NCBI RefSeq assembly: GCF_033097505.1 | Contig: NZ_AP028654.1 | Location: 450,001-514,000, forward strand | Length of the DNA: 64,000 bases | Direction: 5' to 3' | From: Helicovermis profundi | GTDB taxonomy: Bacteria; Bacillota; Clostridia; Peptostreptococcales; Acidaminobacteraceae | Part shown: positions 16,369 through 25,568 of the stretch, one piece after another | Position numbering within the stretch: position 1 is the first letter of the stretch | Layout: each line of letters begins with the position of its first letter | Notes under the pieces: model-generated | What the model saw: only the letters and a program-made list of their open reading frames with translations | Told to the model about the DNA's origin: nothing | Databases searched by the model: none | Program-made: the position numbers and the translations under genes

Positions 16369-17493
16369 TTGGAAAGGTATATAGAGAAAAACGGTAAAAA
16401 ATTAAAATATGGTTATACTACAGGCTCTTCAGCAACTGCAGCTTCTAAAGCTTCGGCTATTATGTTGTTAAATAGAGAAAATGTAAATACAGTAAAAATT
16501 GATACACCTAAGGGATGGCCTCTAACTATTGATATTTACAATCAGGAAATAAATGATGATTATGCTCTTTGTTCAGTTATAAAAGATGGCGGAGATGATC
16601 CTGATATGACCAATAAAATGACTATATTTTCAAAAATTTCATTTAGAGATGATAAAGAAATTAATATATATGGTGGAATAGGCATTGGAAAAGTAACAAA
16701 AGAAGGTTTGAGTATTAAACCGGGAAATAGTGCAATTAATCCAGTTCCGCTAAGAACTATAGAAAAAGAAGTTAGAAGTGTTATAGGTGAAAATAGAGGT
16801 GCAAACGTTGAAATTTACGCACCAGATGGCGAAAATATTGCTAAGAAAACTTTTAATCCTAAACTCGGAATTGTTGGAGGTATTTCTATAATCGGGACTT
16901 CTGGCATCGTTGAACCTATGAGCGAAGATGCTTTAATTGAAACTTTAAAAATTGAAATGAGAATATTTAAGAAAAAACATTATGATAAAATTTTGCTAAT
17001 ATCACCCGGAAATTATGGAAGAGACTTTAGTAGAAAAATGGGTCTAAATATTGAAGAAATAATTAAATGTAGCAATTATGTAGGTCAAGTAATTGACGAA
17101 GCGCTTAAACTTGATATAAAAAAAATTCTTTGGGTTGGACACGCTGGTAAAATGGTAAAAATCGCAGGTGGTATATTTAATACTCATAGTAAAATAGCAG
17201 ATGGAAGAATGGAAATTATTATGAGTCAACTCGCCTTAATTGGTGCTGAAACTGATCTTATTAAACTAATTAGTATATCAAATACAACTGATGAAGCATT
17301 TAAATACATTAAAGAATATAAGATGGATAAAGTATTTGATAATATCAGTAATAAAATCTCTGAAAAATTAAATAAGAGGGCATTTGATGAAATTCAAAAC
17401 GGAGTTGTCTTATTTACAAATGAGCATGGGCTACTAAGTGTTTCTGATTTAGGTAATAAGATAATGGAGGAATTTAATATTGAACAAATTTAA
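16369..17493 (+). CDS. cbiD: Cobalt-precorrin-5B C1-methyltransferase
   Basis: A 374-residue enzyme that methylates C-1 during ring contraction in the anaerobic pathway. The start is TTG at 16369 with AGGTGAAG upstream. The diagnostic N-terminal YGYTTGSSATAASKA is present, followed by KDGGDDPDMTN, GIGKVTKEGL and GIVGGISIIGTSGIVEPMS. Its end overlaps cbiE by 14 bases, indicating coupled translation. Confidence 0.96.
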   Translation: MERYIEKNGKKLKYGYTTGSSATAASKASAIMLLNRENVNTVKIDTPKGWPLTIDIYNQEINDDYALCSVIKDGGDDPDMTNKMTIFSKISFRDDKEINIYGGIGIGKVTKEGLSIKPGNSAINPVPLRTIEKEVRSVIGENRGANVEIYAPDGENIAKKTFNPKLGIVGGISIIGTSGIVEPMSEDALIETLKIEMRIFKKKHYDKILLISPGNYGRDFSRKMGLNIEEIIKCSNYVGQVIDEALKLDIKKILWVGHAGKMVKIAGGIFNTHSKIADGRMEIIMSQLALIGAETDLIKLISISNTTDEAFKYIKEYKMDKVFDNISNKISEKLNKRAFDEIQNGVVLFTNEHGLLSVSDLGNKIMEEFNIEQI

Positions 17494-18130
17494 TATAGTG
17501 GGAATCGGACCAGGAAATCCAAAATATATTTTACCTATAGCAACTGAAATTATAGAAAACTCTGATATTTTGATTGGTGGAAGAAGAAATCTTGATTCTC
17601 TTAAATATTTAAAAAAAGAAGAATTTATTATTACTGGAGATTTAACTAAAACGATTGAATTTATAAGCGCGAATTATCAAAGAAAAAGAATATCTGTAAT
17701 TTTATCAGGTGATACGGGATTTTATAGTATGCTTAATTTTTTAAGTAAACATTTTGATAAATCAAGTTTTAACGTTACAGCTGGGATTAGTTCACTTCAA
17801 TATATGTATTCAAAACTAGCTCTTACATATCATAATGGCATATTAACTAGTGTTCATGGTAGACAAAATGATTTTTTAAATTTAATAAATGAAAAAGAAA
17901 CGCTAGGGCTTCTTACAGATAAAAAGAATAATCCAAGCTTTATAGCAAAAGAGATGAAAGAAAATCTAATAGATATAGGTCAATTTGAAATTTATGTAGG
18001 AGAGAATTTATCCTATGAAAACGAAAAAATAACTGTGTATGCTGTGGATGAACTTGCAAAAGAAAAATGCGAATTTAGTGACTTAAATGTAGTTATTATT
18101 ATAAATAAAAATGAATTGGAGAAAAAATGA
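17480..18130 (+). CDS. cbiE: Cobalt-precorrin-7 C5-methyltransferase
   Basis: A 216-residue SAM-dependent methyltransferase. The start is TTG at 17480 with ATGGAGG upstream, inside the end of cbiD. The tetrapyrrole-methylase signature IVGIGPGNPKYI lies at the N-terminus, with ILIGGRRNL, VILSGDTGFYSM and VTAGISSLQYM after it. It is separate from cbiT here, while the two are fused (CobL-like) in some bacteria. The stop overlaps the start of cbiT by four bases. Confidence 0.95.
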   Translation: MNKFNIVGIGPGNPKYILPIATEIIENSDILIGGRRNLDSLKYLKKEEFIITGDLTKTIEFISANYQRKRISVILSGDTGFYSMLNFLSKHFDKSSFNVTAGISSLQYMYSKLALTYHNGILTSVHGRQNDFLNLINEKETLGLLTDKKNNPSFIAKEMKENLIDIGQFEIYVGENLSYENEKITVYAVDELAKEKCEFSDLNVVIIINKNELEKK

Positions 18131-18693
18131 TAGGAATAGAAGATAAAGAATTTTTAAGAGGCAAAGTTCCCATGACAAAAGAAGAAATAAGAGTAATTTC
18201 ACTTTCAAAACTTAGACTAAAGAAGAATTTTGTGGCTCTTGATATTGGAAGTGGCACTGGTAGTGTTTCGATTGAAATGGCAAAATTTTTAGAAGATGGA
18301 TTAGTATATTCTTTAGAAAAAAAAGAAGAAGCATATAGTCTTTTTTTAAAAAACATAGAAAAGTTTAAAATTTACAATTGTAAAGCATCTTTAGGTGAAG
18401 CACCTAAAGACTTACCTAAAAATATAAAATTTGATGCTATTTTTATAGGTGGTTCTGGGGGAAATATTGAAGAAATTATTGATTATTCATATTTGAATTT
18501 AAATGAAACTGGAAGAATTGTCCTTAATTTTATTACTATTGAAAATACTTATAAAACACTAGATAAGTTAAACAAATCTAATTTTAAAGAAGTAGATATT
18601 ATTTCTGTTAATATTGCAAGAGGTAGAAAAGTTGGCGGATTAACGCTTATGGAGAGCAATAATCCAATTTATATTATTTCAGCAACAAGGTAG
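18127..18693 (+). CDS. cbiT: Cobalt-precorrin-6B C15-methyltransferase (decarboxylating)
   Basis: A 188-residue class-I methyltransferase that methylates C-15 and removes the C-12 acetate carboxyl. The start IGIEDKEFLRGKVPMTKEEIR (split after KEFLRG) and the SAM loop ALDIGSGTGSVSIEMA are typical. FDAIFIGGSGG marks the motif-II region. It starts four bases inside the cbiE stop. Normally cbiL (C20-methyltransferase) may follow in such operons. Here only 47 bases separate it from cbiF. Confidence 0.95.
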   Translation: MIGIEDKEFLRGKVPMTKEEIRVISLSKLRLKKNFVALDIGSGTGSVSIEMAKFLEDGLVYSLEKKEEAYSLFLKNIEKFKIYNCKASLGEAPKDLPKNIKFDAIFIGGSGGNIEEIIDYSYLNLNETGRIVLNFITIENTYKTLDKLNKSNFKEVDIISVNIARGRKVGGLTLMESNNPIYIISATR

Positions 18694-18740
18694 AATAAGT
18701 ATCTATATAAAATAAAAATAAATTATATAAGGATGGTATT

Positions 18741-19496
18741 ATGAAAAAAGTATATTTTATTGGTGCGGGTCCTGGGGATCCTGAATTAATGACATTAAAA
18801 GGAAAAAGAATTGTTGAAACTTCAGATATTCTTATCTATGCAGGTTCTCTTGTAAATCCAGAGGTAATGAAATGGAGAAAAAAAGAATCAGATGTTTATA
18901 ATAGTGCGTCTATGACTCTTGATGAAGTAATTGGAGTTATGCTTGAAGGTATAAAATTAAATAAGAAAATTGTTAGAATTCATACTGGTGATCCTAGCAT
19001 TTATGGGGCTATTAGAGAGCAAATCGATAGATTAAGTAAAGAAAATATTGAGAGCGAAGTAGTTCCAGGCGTTAGTTCGTTTGTGGCTTCAGCTGCAGCA
19101 CTTAATATGGAATTTACACTTCCGGATATAACACAAACAGTTATTTTAACAAGAATGGAAGGAAGAACTCCAGTTCCAGAGGAAGAATCTTTAGACAAAC
19201 TAGCTTCACATAAGGCTTCAATGGCTATATTTTTATCAGTTCAAATGATTGATAAAGTGGTTGATAAACTTCTTGTGCATTATCCACTTTCGACTCCAGT
19301 GGCAGTTGTACAAAGAGCATCTTGGCCAGATCAATTGACTGTTTTAGGCAATTTAGAAAATATTTCTCAAAAAGTTAAAGAAGCAAACATAAGCAAAACT
19401 GCTCAAATTTTAGTTGGTAACTTTTTAGGAAATGAATATTCACTTTCAAAATTATATGATAAGAGTTTTTCTCATGAGTATAGAGATGCAAAATAA
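18741..19496 (+). CDS. cbiF: Cobalt-precorrin-4 C11-methyltransferase
   Basis: A 251-residue tetrapyrrole methylase. The N-terminal YFIGAGPGDPELMTLKG is the family's SAM/tetrapyrrole motif. VRIHTGDPSIYGA and VVPGVSSFVASAAALNMEF (the extended loop of the C11 enzyme) follow, with TRMEGRTPVPEEE. AAGGATGG precedes the ATG. Its last codons overlap cbiG. Confidence 0.96.
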   Translation: MKKVYFIGAGPGDPELMTLKGKRIVETSDILIYAGSLVNPEVMKWRKKESDVYNSASMTLDEVIGVMLEGIKLNKKIVRIHTGDPSIYGAIREQIDRLSKENIESEVVPGVSSFVASAAALNMEFTLPDITQTVILTRMEGRTPVPEEESLDKLASHKASMAIFLSVQMIDKVVDKLLVHYPLSTPVAVVQRASWPDQLTVLGNLENISQKVKEANISKTAQILVGNFLGNEYSLSKLYDKSFSHEYRDAK

Positions 19497-20544
19497 AAAA
19501 GTCGCAATATTTACTTTAACAAGAAAAGGTTATAGTTTGGGAAAAAAAATCTTAAATTTATATAATAATTCTAAACTTTATACTCTAAAAAAATATTCAG
19601 ATGATATGAATTTAATTTATGATGAAGGATTTAAAGAAAGCGTAAAAAAAGAATTTTTAAATAGTGATTTACTTATATTTATTTCGGCAACAGGTATTGT
19701 AGTTAGAACGATTGCAGAGTTTATGGTAAGTAAAAAAACAGATCCTGCAGTTATTGCTATTGATGATAATGGAAATAACGTTATAAGTTTACTATCAGGG
19801 CATATTGGAGGAGCTAACTATTTTGCTAAACAAATTGCAGATTATATTAAGTCAAATCCTGTTATAACTACAGCTTCTGATGTTAACGGAAAACCTTCGG
19901 TAGATATGATAGCGATAGAAAACAACTTAATTCTTAAAGACTTTGAAAAAGCAAAGCTAATTACATCTATGTTTGTAAATGAAGAAGATGTACTTTGTAT
20001 TTGTAGTGATAAAACTTTGAGTGATACTATTCAAAAAAAATATAATTTAAAAATTATTAAGAACAATGAATTAAACAATTCATTAACTAAAGTTGGTAAA
20101 TTATTTATTACAAATGAAGAAATCGTAGAAGGTTGCGATGAGATTTCATCTATATTATATATTAAAAATTTAGTTATAGGACTTGGATGCAAAAGGGATA
20201 CTTCTAAAGAAGATATTATTTCTTTTATTAAGGAAACATTTAAGAGTAATAATAAGTCGCTAAATTCTATAAAACATATTGCTACTGTTGATATAAAAGA
20301 AAATGAGATTGGAATTATTGAAACTGCAAAAGAATTTTGTAGAGATTTAATTATAGTTTCAAGAGATGAGATTAGAAATATTCAAGACAGATATATTGGA
20401 TCTGATTTTGTATATAAAACAATAGGAGTTAGGTCTGTAAGTGAACCAGTAGCTGAATTGACTTCATTAGAAGGTAGATTTTTAATTAAGAAAAAAATTA
20501 AAAATGGAATTACTTTAAGTGTTTGGGAGGAAATAAATGAATAA
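19474..20544 (+). CDS. cbiG: Cobalt-precorrin-5A hydrolase
   Basis: This enzyme opens the delta-lactone of cobalt-precorrin-5A, releasing acetaldehyde. The length is about 356 residues from ATG 19474; ATG 19486 is an equally plausible start, and 19432 adds an atypical tail. Family marks are LLIFISATGIVVRTIAE, ISLLSGHIGGANYFAK, TTASDVNGKPSVD and, in the C-terminal domain, LVIGLGCKRDTSKEDI and KTIGVRSVSEPVAEL. It overlaps cbiF by 23 bases and cbiH by eight. Confidence 0.93.
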   Translation: MSIEMQNKKVAIFTLTRKGYSLGKKILNLYNNSKLYTLKKYSDDMNLIYDEGFKESVKKEFLNSDLLIFISATGIVVRTIAEFMVSKKTDPAVIAIDDNGNNVISLLSGHIGGANYFAKQIADYIKSNPVITTASDVNGKPSVDMIAIENNLILKDFEKAKLITSMFVNEEDVLCICSDKTLSDTIQKKYNLKIIKNNELNNSLTKVGKLFITNEEIVEGCDEISSILYIKNLVIGLGCKRDTSKEDIISFIKETFKSNNKSLNSIKHIATVDIKENEIGIIETAKEFCRDLIIVSRDEIRNIQDRYIGSDFVYKTIGVRSVSEPVAELTSLEGRFLIKKKIKNGITLSVWEEINE

Positions 20545-21268
20545 CAAAGGTAAAATATATGTAGTTGGAATCGGTCCAGGAAATTATGAACATATGACGG
20601 GTATGGCTATTAAAGCAATTGAAGAATCGGATATAGTGGTTGGTTATTCGACTTATCTAGATATTATTAAAGATTTAATTAAAGATAAAAAAACTGATAC
20701 ATCAGGTATGAAAAAAGAGAGAGAAAGATGTCTACTTGCGATTGATTACGCTAAAGAAGGTAATATAGTTGCAATGGTTTCAAGTGGTGATCCTGGAGTA
20801 TATGGAATGGCTGGGCTTATTCTTGAACTTATTTCCGATGAAATTGAAGTTGAAATAGTACCAGGTGTTTCTGCGGCAAATGCCTCTGCTGCGGCCTTAG
20901 GCGCACCACTTATGCATGACTATGTAGTTATTAGTTTAAGTGATTTACTTACAGATTATGAATTGATAAAAAGAAGAATTGATGCGGCTGGAAGAGGCGA
21001 CTTTGTAGTTGCAATTTATAATCCTAGAAGCAAAAAGAGAGTAAAGCAAATTGAAGATGCTAGGGAAATACTACTTAAATATAAGAAGAAAAATACGCCT
21101 GTTGGTATTGTAAAAAATGCAAAAAGAGTCGGTGAAAATGTTGTAATAACAACACTAGACACTATGTTAGAACATGAAATTGACATGTTCACAACCGTTA
21201 TAGTTGGAAATAATAATTCCTATATAAAAGATGGGAAGATGGTTACTCCTAGGGGGTATAAGATTTGA
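20537..21268 (+). CDS. cbiH: Cobalt-precorrin-3B C17-methyltransferase
   Basis: A 243-residue methyltransferase that methylates C-17 with ring contraction. The family motif IYVVGIGPGNYEHMT is at the N-terminus, VGYSTYLDIIKDL and VSSGDPGVYGMAG follow, and VEIVPGVSAANASAAALGAP plus YNPRSKKR are diagnostic. GGGAGG in the end of cbiG serves as ribosome site. Stop overlaps the cbiJ start. Confidence 0.96.
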   Translation: MNNKGKIYVVGIGPGNYEHMTGMAIKAIEESDIVVGYSTYLDIIKDLIKDKKTDTSGMKKERERCLLAIDYAKEGNIVAMVSSGDPGVYGMAGLILELISDEIEVEIVPGVSAANASAAALGAPLMHDYVVISLSDLLTDYELIKRRIDAAGRGDFVVAIYNPRSKKRVKQIEDAREILLKYKKKNTPVGIVKNAKRVGENVVITTLDTMLEHEIDMFTTVIVGNNNSYIKDGKMVTPRGYKI

Positions 21269-22011
21269 TTTTAGTAATGTCTGGTACATCGGATGGAAGA
21301 ATAATTTCAGAAAAATTATCTAAAAAATTTAAGGTTATTTCTAGTGTTACTACTGATTACGGAGAAAAATTACTTAAAGACAGAGGTGTATCTGTTCATA
21401 AAGGAAAAATGAATTCAGAAGATATTATGAATTTTATAAATGTAAATAAAGTAAAGCTAGTAATAGATGCAACCCATCCTTATGCAAAAGAAGTTAGCCA
21501 AAATACCATTACTGCGTGTAAAAAATTAAATACTGAATATATTAGATATGAGAGGCCAAAAGATTTTACTCTAAGTGAAGACTATTTTTATTCGTATGAA
21601 GATGCACTAGAAGAGTTAAAAGAGACTAAAGGAAATATACTTTTAACAGTTGGAAGCAATAACCTATATAGATTTATGAGTGAAGATTTAAGACAAAGAA
21701 TATATGCGAGAATTTTGCCTACCAGTAGCGTTTTAGAAATGTGCGAAAAACTTAAAATAAGTCCGGATAAAATAATTGCGATGAAAGGTCCTTTTACAAA
21801 AGAAATGAATAAACTTATTATAAAAGAATTTGATATAAAAACACTTGTAACAAAGGAAAGTTCAATTGCTGGTGGATTTCCTCAAAAGGTTGAATCAGCT
21901 CTTGAAAGTAAAATAAATCTTATAGTTATTAATCGCCCAGTAGTTGAATATCCGAATGAAATAAATGATATAAACGAACTTTTAGAATTAGTTTGTAGTA
22001 GAAATTCTTAG
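21265..22011 (+). CDS. cbiJ: Cobalt-precorrin-6A reductase
   Basis: A 248-residue NADH-type reductase that reduces the macrocycle of cobalt-precorrin-6A. The start is TTG at 21265 with AGGGGGT upstream, giving MILVMSGTSDGRIISEKL. Further marks are LVIDATHPYAKEVSQNT, YIRYERP, LLTVGSNNL and TKESSIAGGFPQKVESA. It is the last gene of the cbi operon, and a strong terminator follows within ten bases. Confidence 0.94.
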   Translation: MILVMSGTSDGRIISEKLSKKFKVISSVTTDYGEKLLKDRGVSVHKGKMNSEDIMNFINVNKVKLVIDATHPYAKEVSQNTITACKKLNTEYIRYERPKDFTLSEDYFYSYEDALEELKETKGNILLTVGSNNLYRFMSEDLRQRIYARILPTSSVLEMCEKLKISPDKIIAMKGPFTKEMNKLIIKEFDIKTLVTKESSIAGGFPQKVESALESKINLIVINRPVVEYPNEINDINELLELVCSRNS

Positions 22012-22019
22012 ATAAGTAA

Positions 22020-22070
22020 AAAACACAATGGATTTGAAAGACTATTCATCTATCAAATTCATTGTGTTTT
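22020..22070. terminator. Terminator between cbiJ and the MltG-like gene
   Basis: AAACACAATG and CATTGTGTTT, with inner ATTTGA/TCAAAT, form a long imperfect stem around a 15-base loop. T-runs on both strands make it usable by both converging transcripts. Confidence 0.8.
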
Positions 22071-22106
22071 GTTAGTATTAATCTAATAAATGTGGTTAAA
22101 AATCTT

Positions 22107-22730
22107 TTATTTACCAACCAAAGTATGAATCATTTCATCAAGTGTCATATCGGTTTTTAAATTAAAATCTCCAGCTCTTAGGCTGACACCGAGTTTTAAT
22201 TCTTCTACACGTTTTATAAAAGTTGTTGTATTATCTATCAATCCGTTTTGTTTTAGAAGTTTTGCAATGCCATATCCGCTTGTTCCACTTTTTATATGAA
22301 TTTTAACTACTGAAGCGGCTTTTGTAGTAGTAACATTTGTAGAAGTATCATTACTTTCGGTAGAAGTGTTCTTGTCTGAAGTCATATCAGGTTTTGCATC
22401 TAAATTTTCAGAATTAGTTTTCTCTGTATCATTTTGAGTACTTATATTTGTAGTTTCTGAAGAACTATCATCTGCTTTAGTAGAATCTTTAGTAGAGCTA
22501 TCTGTGTTATCAACTGTTATAACATCTATTAAATTTTCTTCGGATTTGTTATTACTTGCTGGCTCATTATTTTCTGCAACTAATGTATTGGTTGACTGAG
22601 CTACACTTATCTCAGGTAGATCTAGTGATGTTGATATTTTCCACGTTACAATTGTAAATATTGCTGCAATTATTAATAAAGAAACCACTATATCGCTAAT
22701 ATCATATAGAAAATCTTTAATTTTTTCCAT
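22107..22730 (-). CDS. MltG/YceG-like membrane protein lacking the catalytic domain
   Basis: From the ATG at 22730 (GGGGG ribosome site) the protein has about 207 residues. It has a short cytoplasmic part, one membrane helix (about 14-35), a long Ser/Thr/Asn/Asp-rich linker (about 45-130) and a C-terminal domain, VVKIHIKSGTSGYGIAKLLK ... LRAGDFNLKTDMTLDEMIHTL. That domain resembles the LysM-like substrate-binding subdomain at the start of endolytic transglycosylase MltG (YceG). The catalytic Glu domain is absent, so it probably binds peptidoglycan rather than cuts it. This is inference. Confidence 0.72.
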   Translation of the reverse strand: MEKIKDFLYDISDIVVSLLIIAAIFTIVTWKISTSLDLPEISVAQSTNTLVAENNEPASNNKSEENLIDVITVDNTDSSTKDSTKADDSSSETTNISTQNDTEKTNSENLDAKPDMTSDKNTSTESNDTSTNVTTTKAASVVKIHIKSGTSGYGIAKLLKQNGLIDNTTTFIKRVEELKLGVSLRAGDFNLKTDMTLDEMIHTLVGK

Positions 22731-22918
22731 TTTTATACCCCCGTCCGTTTTACATATTAAGAATAACATATTTTATATTTATTATGAAGTAATTATTGTT
22801 TTTGTAATTATAAATTAATAAATAGCTTAGTGTAAATTTAATAGAAATATTCTCTATTAATTGGTAGATAGTGTATAATAGTTATAAAAGAAATATTATA
22901 TTAAAACAAGGTGGAGTA

Positions 22919-23764
22919 ATGGAAGAAATAATAGAGTTAAAAGATAAAGATTTGAAGGAGCTTGTGTACTTTATTTATAAAAATATTGATAAGGCGGTGT
23001 ACTTGCTTCAGGGTATTGAATGGAGCAAAGAAAGAGGTTTTAAAAAAATCAGAGAGAATAATCATTTTTATGGATTTTACAGGGAAAATATTCTTAGTGG
23101 AATATTTTTGTTTTCTTCTTCTAATGTTTTATTTCCTTATAATGAAGATATTGAATTAATAAAAAAAATAGATATGCTTAGAATTATTAAAAAACATAAC
23201 CCTTTTATGATAAAGGGCAGTAAATTATCAGTTGATATTATATGGAAGATGATAGAGAGAATTTCTTCTAATTTTAAAATGCATGATTGCTTTTTAATGA
23301 AGAATATGACTAGAGATCCTTTTGAATTAGATACTGTAAAAACAAAAGTATTAGAATACAAAAATATGAATTTTAATAATTCGATTAAGTTCTTGCTTGA
23401 CGTAGAAAAAGAATTTAATCGAAATCCACTTTCAATTAATAGATTAAAAATAAAACTTCAAGATAAAATGATGTTAAATGAATACGTGGCTATTGGAAAT
23501 GATAACAATGAGATAATTTCTCAAGGAATAATTGAATTTTCTTCATATGAAATTTGTGTTATTGGTGGGATTTATACAAAAATGAATGAAAGACAAAATG
23601 GATATGCAAGTTTTGTTACTTTAGAGCTTATAAATAGATCAATTAGTAGGAGGCAGATTCCTTACTTAACAGTATTAGAAGATAATTACAATGCTATTAA
23701 CATGTATAAGAGATTAAACTTTGTAAACACAGAACAGTTTAAAATAATTGAAATGATTTTGTAG
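22919..23764 (+). CDS. GNAT-family N-acetyltransferase
   Basis: About 281 residues from ATG 22919, chosen because AAGGTGGAG lies just upstream; the frame itself extends 48 bases further left. The C-terminal third carries the acetyl-CoA-binding core: CVIGGIYTKMNERQNGYASF (motif A region) and then YLTVLEDNYNAINMYKRLNF (motif B). The N-terminal half is a divergent GNAT-like part. Substrate is unknown. It is ten bases before the pseudouridine synthase gene and likely co-transcribed. Confidence 0.82.
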   Translation: MEEIIELKDKDLKELVYFIYKNIDKAVYLLQGIEWSKERGFKKIRENNHFYGFYRENILSGIFLFSSSNVLFPYNEDIELIKKIDMLRIIKKHNPFMIKGSKLSVDIIWKMIERISSNFKMHDCFLMKNMTRDPFELDTVKTKVLEYKNMNFNNSIKFLLDVEKEFNRNPLSINRLKIKLQDKMMLNEYVAIGNDNNEIISQGIIEFSSYEICVIGGIYTKMNERQNGYASFVTLELINRSISRRQIPYLTVLEDNYNAINMYKRLNFVNTEQFKIIEMIL

Positions 23765-23774
23765 GGAGAAAAAA

Positions 23775-24698
23775 ATGAGAGAAATAATTATTGGAACTAA
23801 TGAAAATGGTCAAAGATTAGATCGATTTTTAACAAAATATTTAAATAATTCTTCTAGGAGTAATATTTATAAATTAATTCGAAAAAAAGTTTTTAAGGTA
23901 AATGGAAAACGAATTAAAGAAGAGTATTTTCTTAAAGAAGGCGATGTATTAGAAATTTTTCTTGCAGAAGAAAGTTTGGAAAAGTTAATAAAGGAAGAAG
24001 AGTTTATTTCTGCATCTACTCTTGATTTAGATATAGTTTTTGAAGATGAAGATATTTTAATAGTTAATAAACCTAAAGGGTTATTAACTCATCCTGATAA
24101 ATCAGAATATAAAAATACGCTTTCGACAAAAGTAAATACCTACTTAAAACATTTATGCACTAGAACATTTAAGCCCGCTTCTATTCAAAGACTTGATAAA
24201 AACACAAGTGGACTTATTATCTTTTGCAAAAACTATGAATCATTAAAAAACTTCAATGAAATTATGAGAGAGAGAAAAATAAAAAAATTCTACTTAGCAG
24301 TAGTTGAGGGTATTATAAAAGAAAGCGGTGAAGTAAAAGGATATATTGAGAAGGACTCTGATAAAAACAAAGTATATATGAGTAAAAATAAAAGAAGTGA
24401 AGAAGCAAAGCTTTGTCATACAAAATACAAGCCACTTAAGATAATTAATAATAATTATACGCTACTTGAAGTGGAACTTCTTACGGGAAGAACTCATCAA
24501 ATTAGAGTTTCTATGAGCTATATTAAGCATCCAATTGTTGGAGATAAAAAATATACTGGCAAAAAATTAAAAAATGTAAATAGTCAGCTTTTACATGGGT
24601 ATAAAGTAATAATAGATGATGAAATATTTATTAATACGCATTCGACAAACGAATTTACGTGTGTGTCGAAAGAAATAGAACTTTTTCTAAAAAATTAA
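23775..24698 (+). CDS. RluA-family 23S rRNA pseudouridine synthase
   Basis: A 307-residue RNA-modifying enzyme. An N-terminal S4 RNA-binding domain (RLDRFLTKYLNNSSRSNIYK and onward) precedes the catalytic domain. The catalytic Asp lies in the motif QRLDKNTSGL (Asp141), with the later GRTHQIRVSM motif also present. The closest known types are RluC/RluD, but the exact uridine targets cannot be read from sequence. Length is normal. It is preceded by AGGGAG. Confidence 0.93.
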   Translation: MREIIIGTNENGQRLDRFLTKYLNNSSRSNIYKLIRKKVFKVNGKRIKEEYFLKEGDVLEIFLAEESLEKLIKEEEFISASTLDLDIVFEDEDILIVNKPKGLLTHPDKSEYKNTLSTKVNTYLKHLCTRTFKPASIQRLDKNTSGLIIFCKNYESLKNFNEIMRERKIKKFYLAVVEGIIKESGEVKGYIEKDSDKNKVYMSKNKRSEEAKLCHTKYKPLKIINNNYTLLEVELLTGRTHQIRVSMSYIKHPIVGDKKYTGKKLKNVNSQLLHGYKVIIDDEIFINTHSTNEFTCVSKEIELFLKN

Positions 24699-24726
24699 GT
24701 GACGTCAAAACTATGGAGATGAATTT

Positions 24727-25551
24727 ATGATAGATTCGTTAAATATAATTTACAAGTTAATAGATAGATATGATTATGGCGGGGCACTTGAACTTATGAT
24801 TGAAGAAGAACTCGAAAATACTGATGCTGCAATACTTATTGATTCGTGTAGATATGCAATTAATTTTGATTTTAAGAAAGCGAAAAGAAAATTATATGCA
24901 CTTCCAAGTGAAGTCAAAAACGTTAAAGAAATAAAAGAAATTGAATTAAATTTAAAAGAACTTATAAAAGGATCTCCTGAGGCTATGTTTTCTGAACTTC
25001 TAGAGAGTATAAAATTTCAAATTGTAAATGAAGAATTCATTGATTTTTTAGGTAGAGTTTATAGATTTAAAGAAGCAATTTTTAAATATATGTTTATTAG
25101 AAAGCATTTAAATAGAACCAATTTTTATTTGTTATCCAATTTAGTTTCAAAACGAAATATATTAAAAATATTACGTAAACAATATCGAATATACAATTCA
25201 AATTTAGTTTATGCTTTAACCACTTATTTTAATAGAAGTCAAAAAGATGATTATAAATACGTAAAAATTATTAAAACTCTAAATAGTGAAAAGATGACAA
25301 GTTTAATAGAGTTAAGAAATGAATCAGTTGTAGGACATGGATTTGTAGGAGTAAGTGTCGATGAGATATATAAGCATTATGGTAATCCATATAATGTACT
25401 AGATGATTTTAGAAACTGTCTTGATATGCTTGATATAAAAATAAACAGATATAAATATTCAAATATAAATGATTTAATTAAGAAAAGATTAGAATTTCTA
25501 AATAATAGGTATGCTCCAAGTAAATCAAATGCAAAATTTTATTTTGAATAA
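24727..25551 (+). CDS. HEPN-motif protein, Csm6-like C-terminal part (function unknown)
   Basis: A 274-residue, helix-rich protein. Near the C-terminus LRNESVVGHGFVGVS contains an R-x6-H motif (Arg197, His204) with Asn after Arg and Gly after His, the arrangement of HEPN ribonucleases such as Csm6/Csx1. The N-terminal LIDRYDYGGALELMIEE also recalls the helical region of Csm6-type proteins. There is no CARF sensor domain and no CRISPR-cas locus in this window. It follows the pseudouridine synthase by 28 bases and precedes signal peptidase I. The ribonuclease activity is an inference from one motif. Confidence 0.55.
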   Translation: MIDSLNIIYKLIDRYDYGGALELMIEEELENTDAAILIDSCRYAINFDFKKAKRKLYALPSEVKNVKEIKEIELNLKELIKGSPEAMFSELLESIKFQIVNEEFIDFLGRVYRFKEAIFKYMFIRKHLNRTNFYLLSNLVSKRNILKILRKQYRIYNSNLVYALTTYFNRSQKDDYKYVKIIKTLNSEKMTSLIELRNESVVGHGFVGVSVDEIYKHYGNPYNVLDDFRNCLDMLDIKINRYKYSNINDLIKKRLEFLNNRYAPSKSNAKFYFE

Positions 25552-25568
25552 AAACAGAGGCGATTAAT

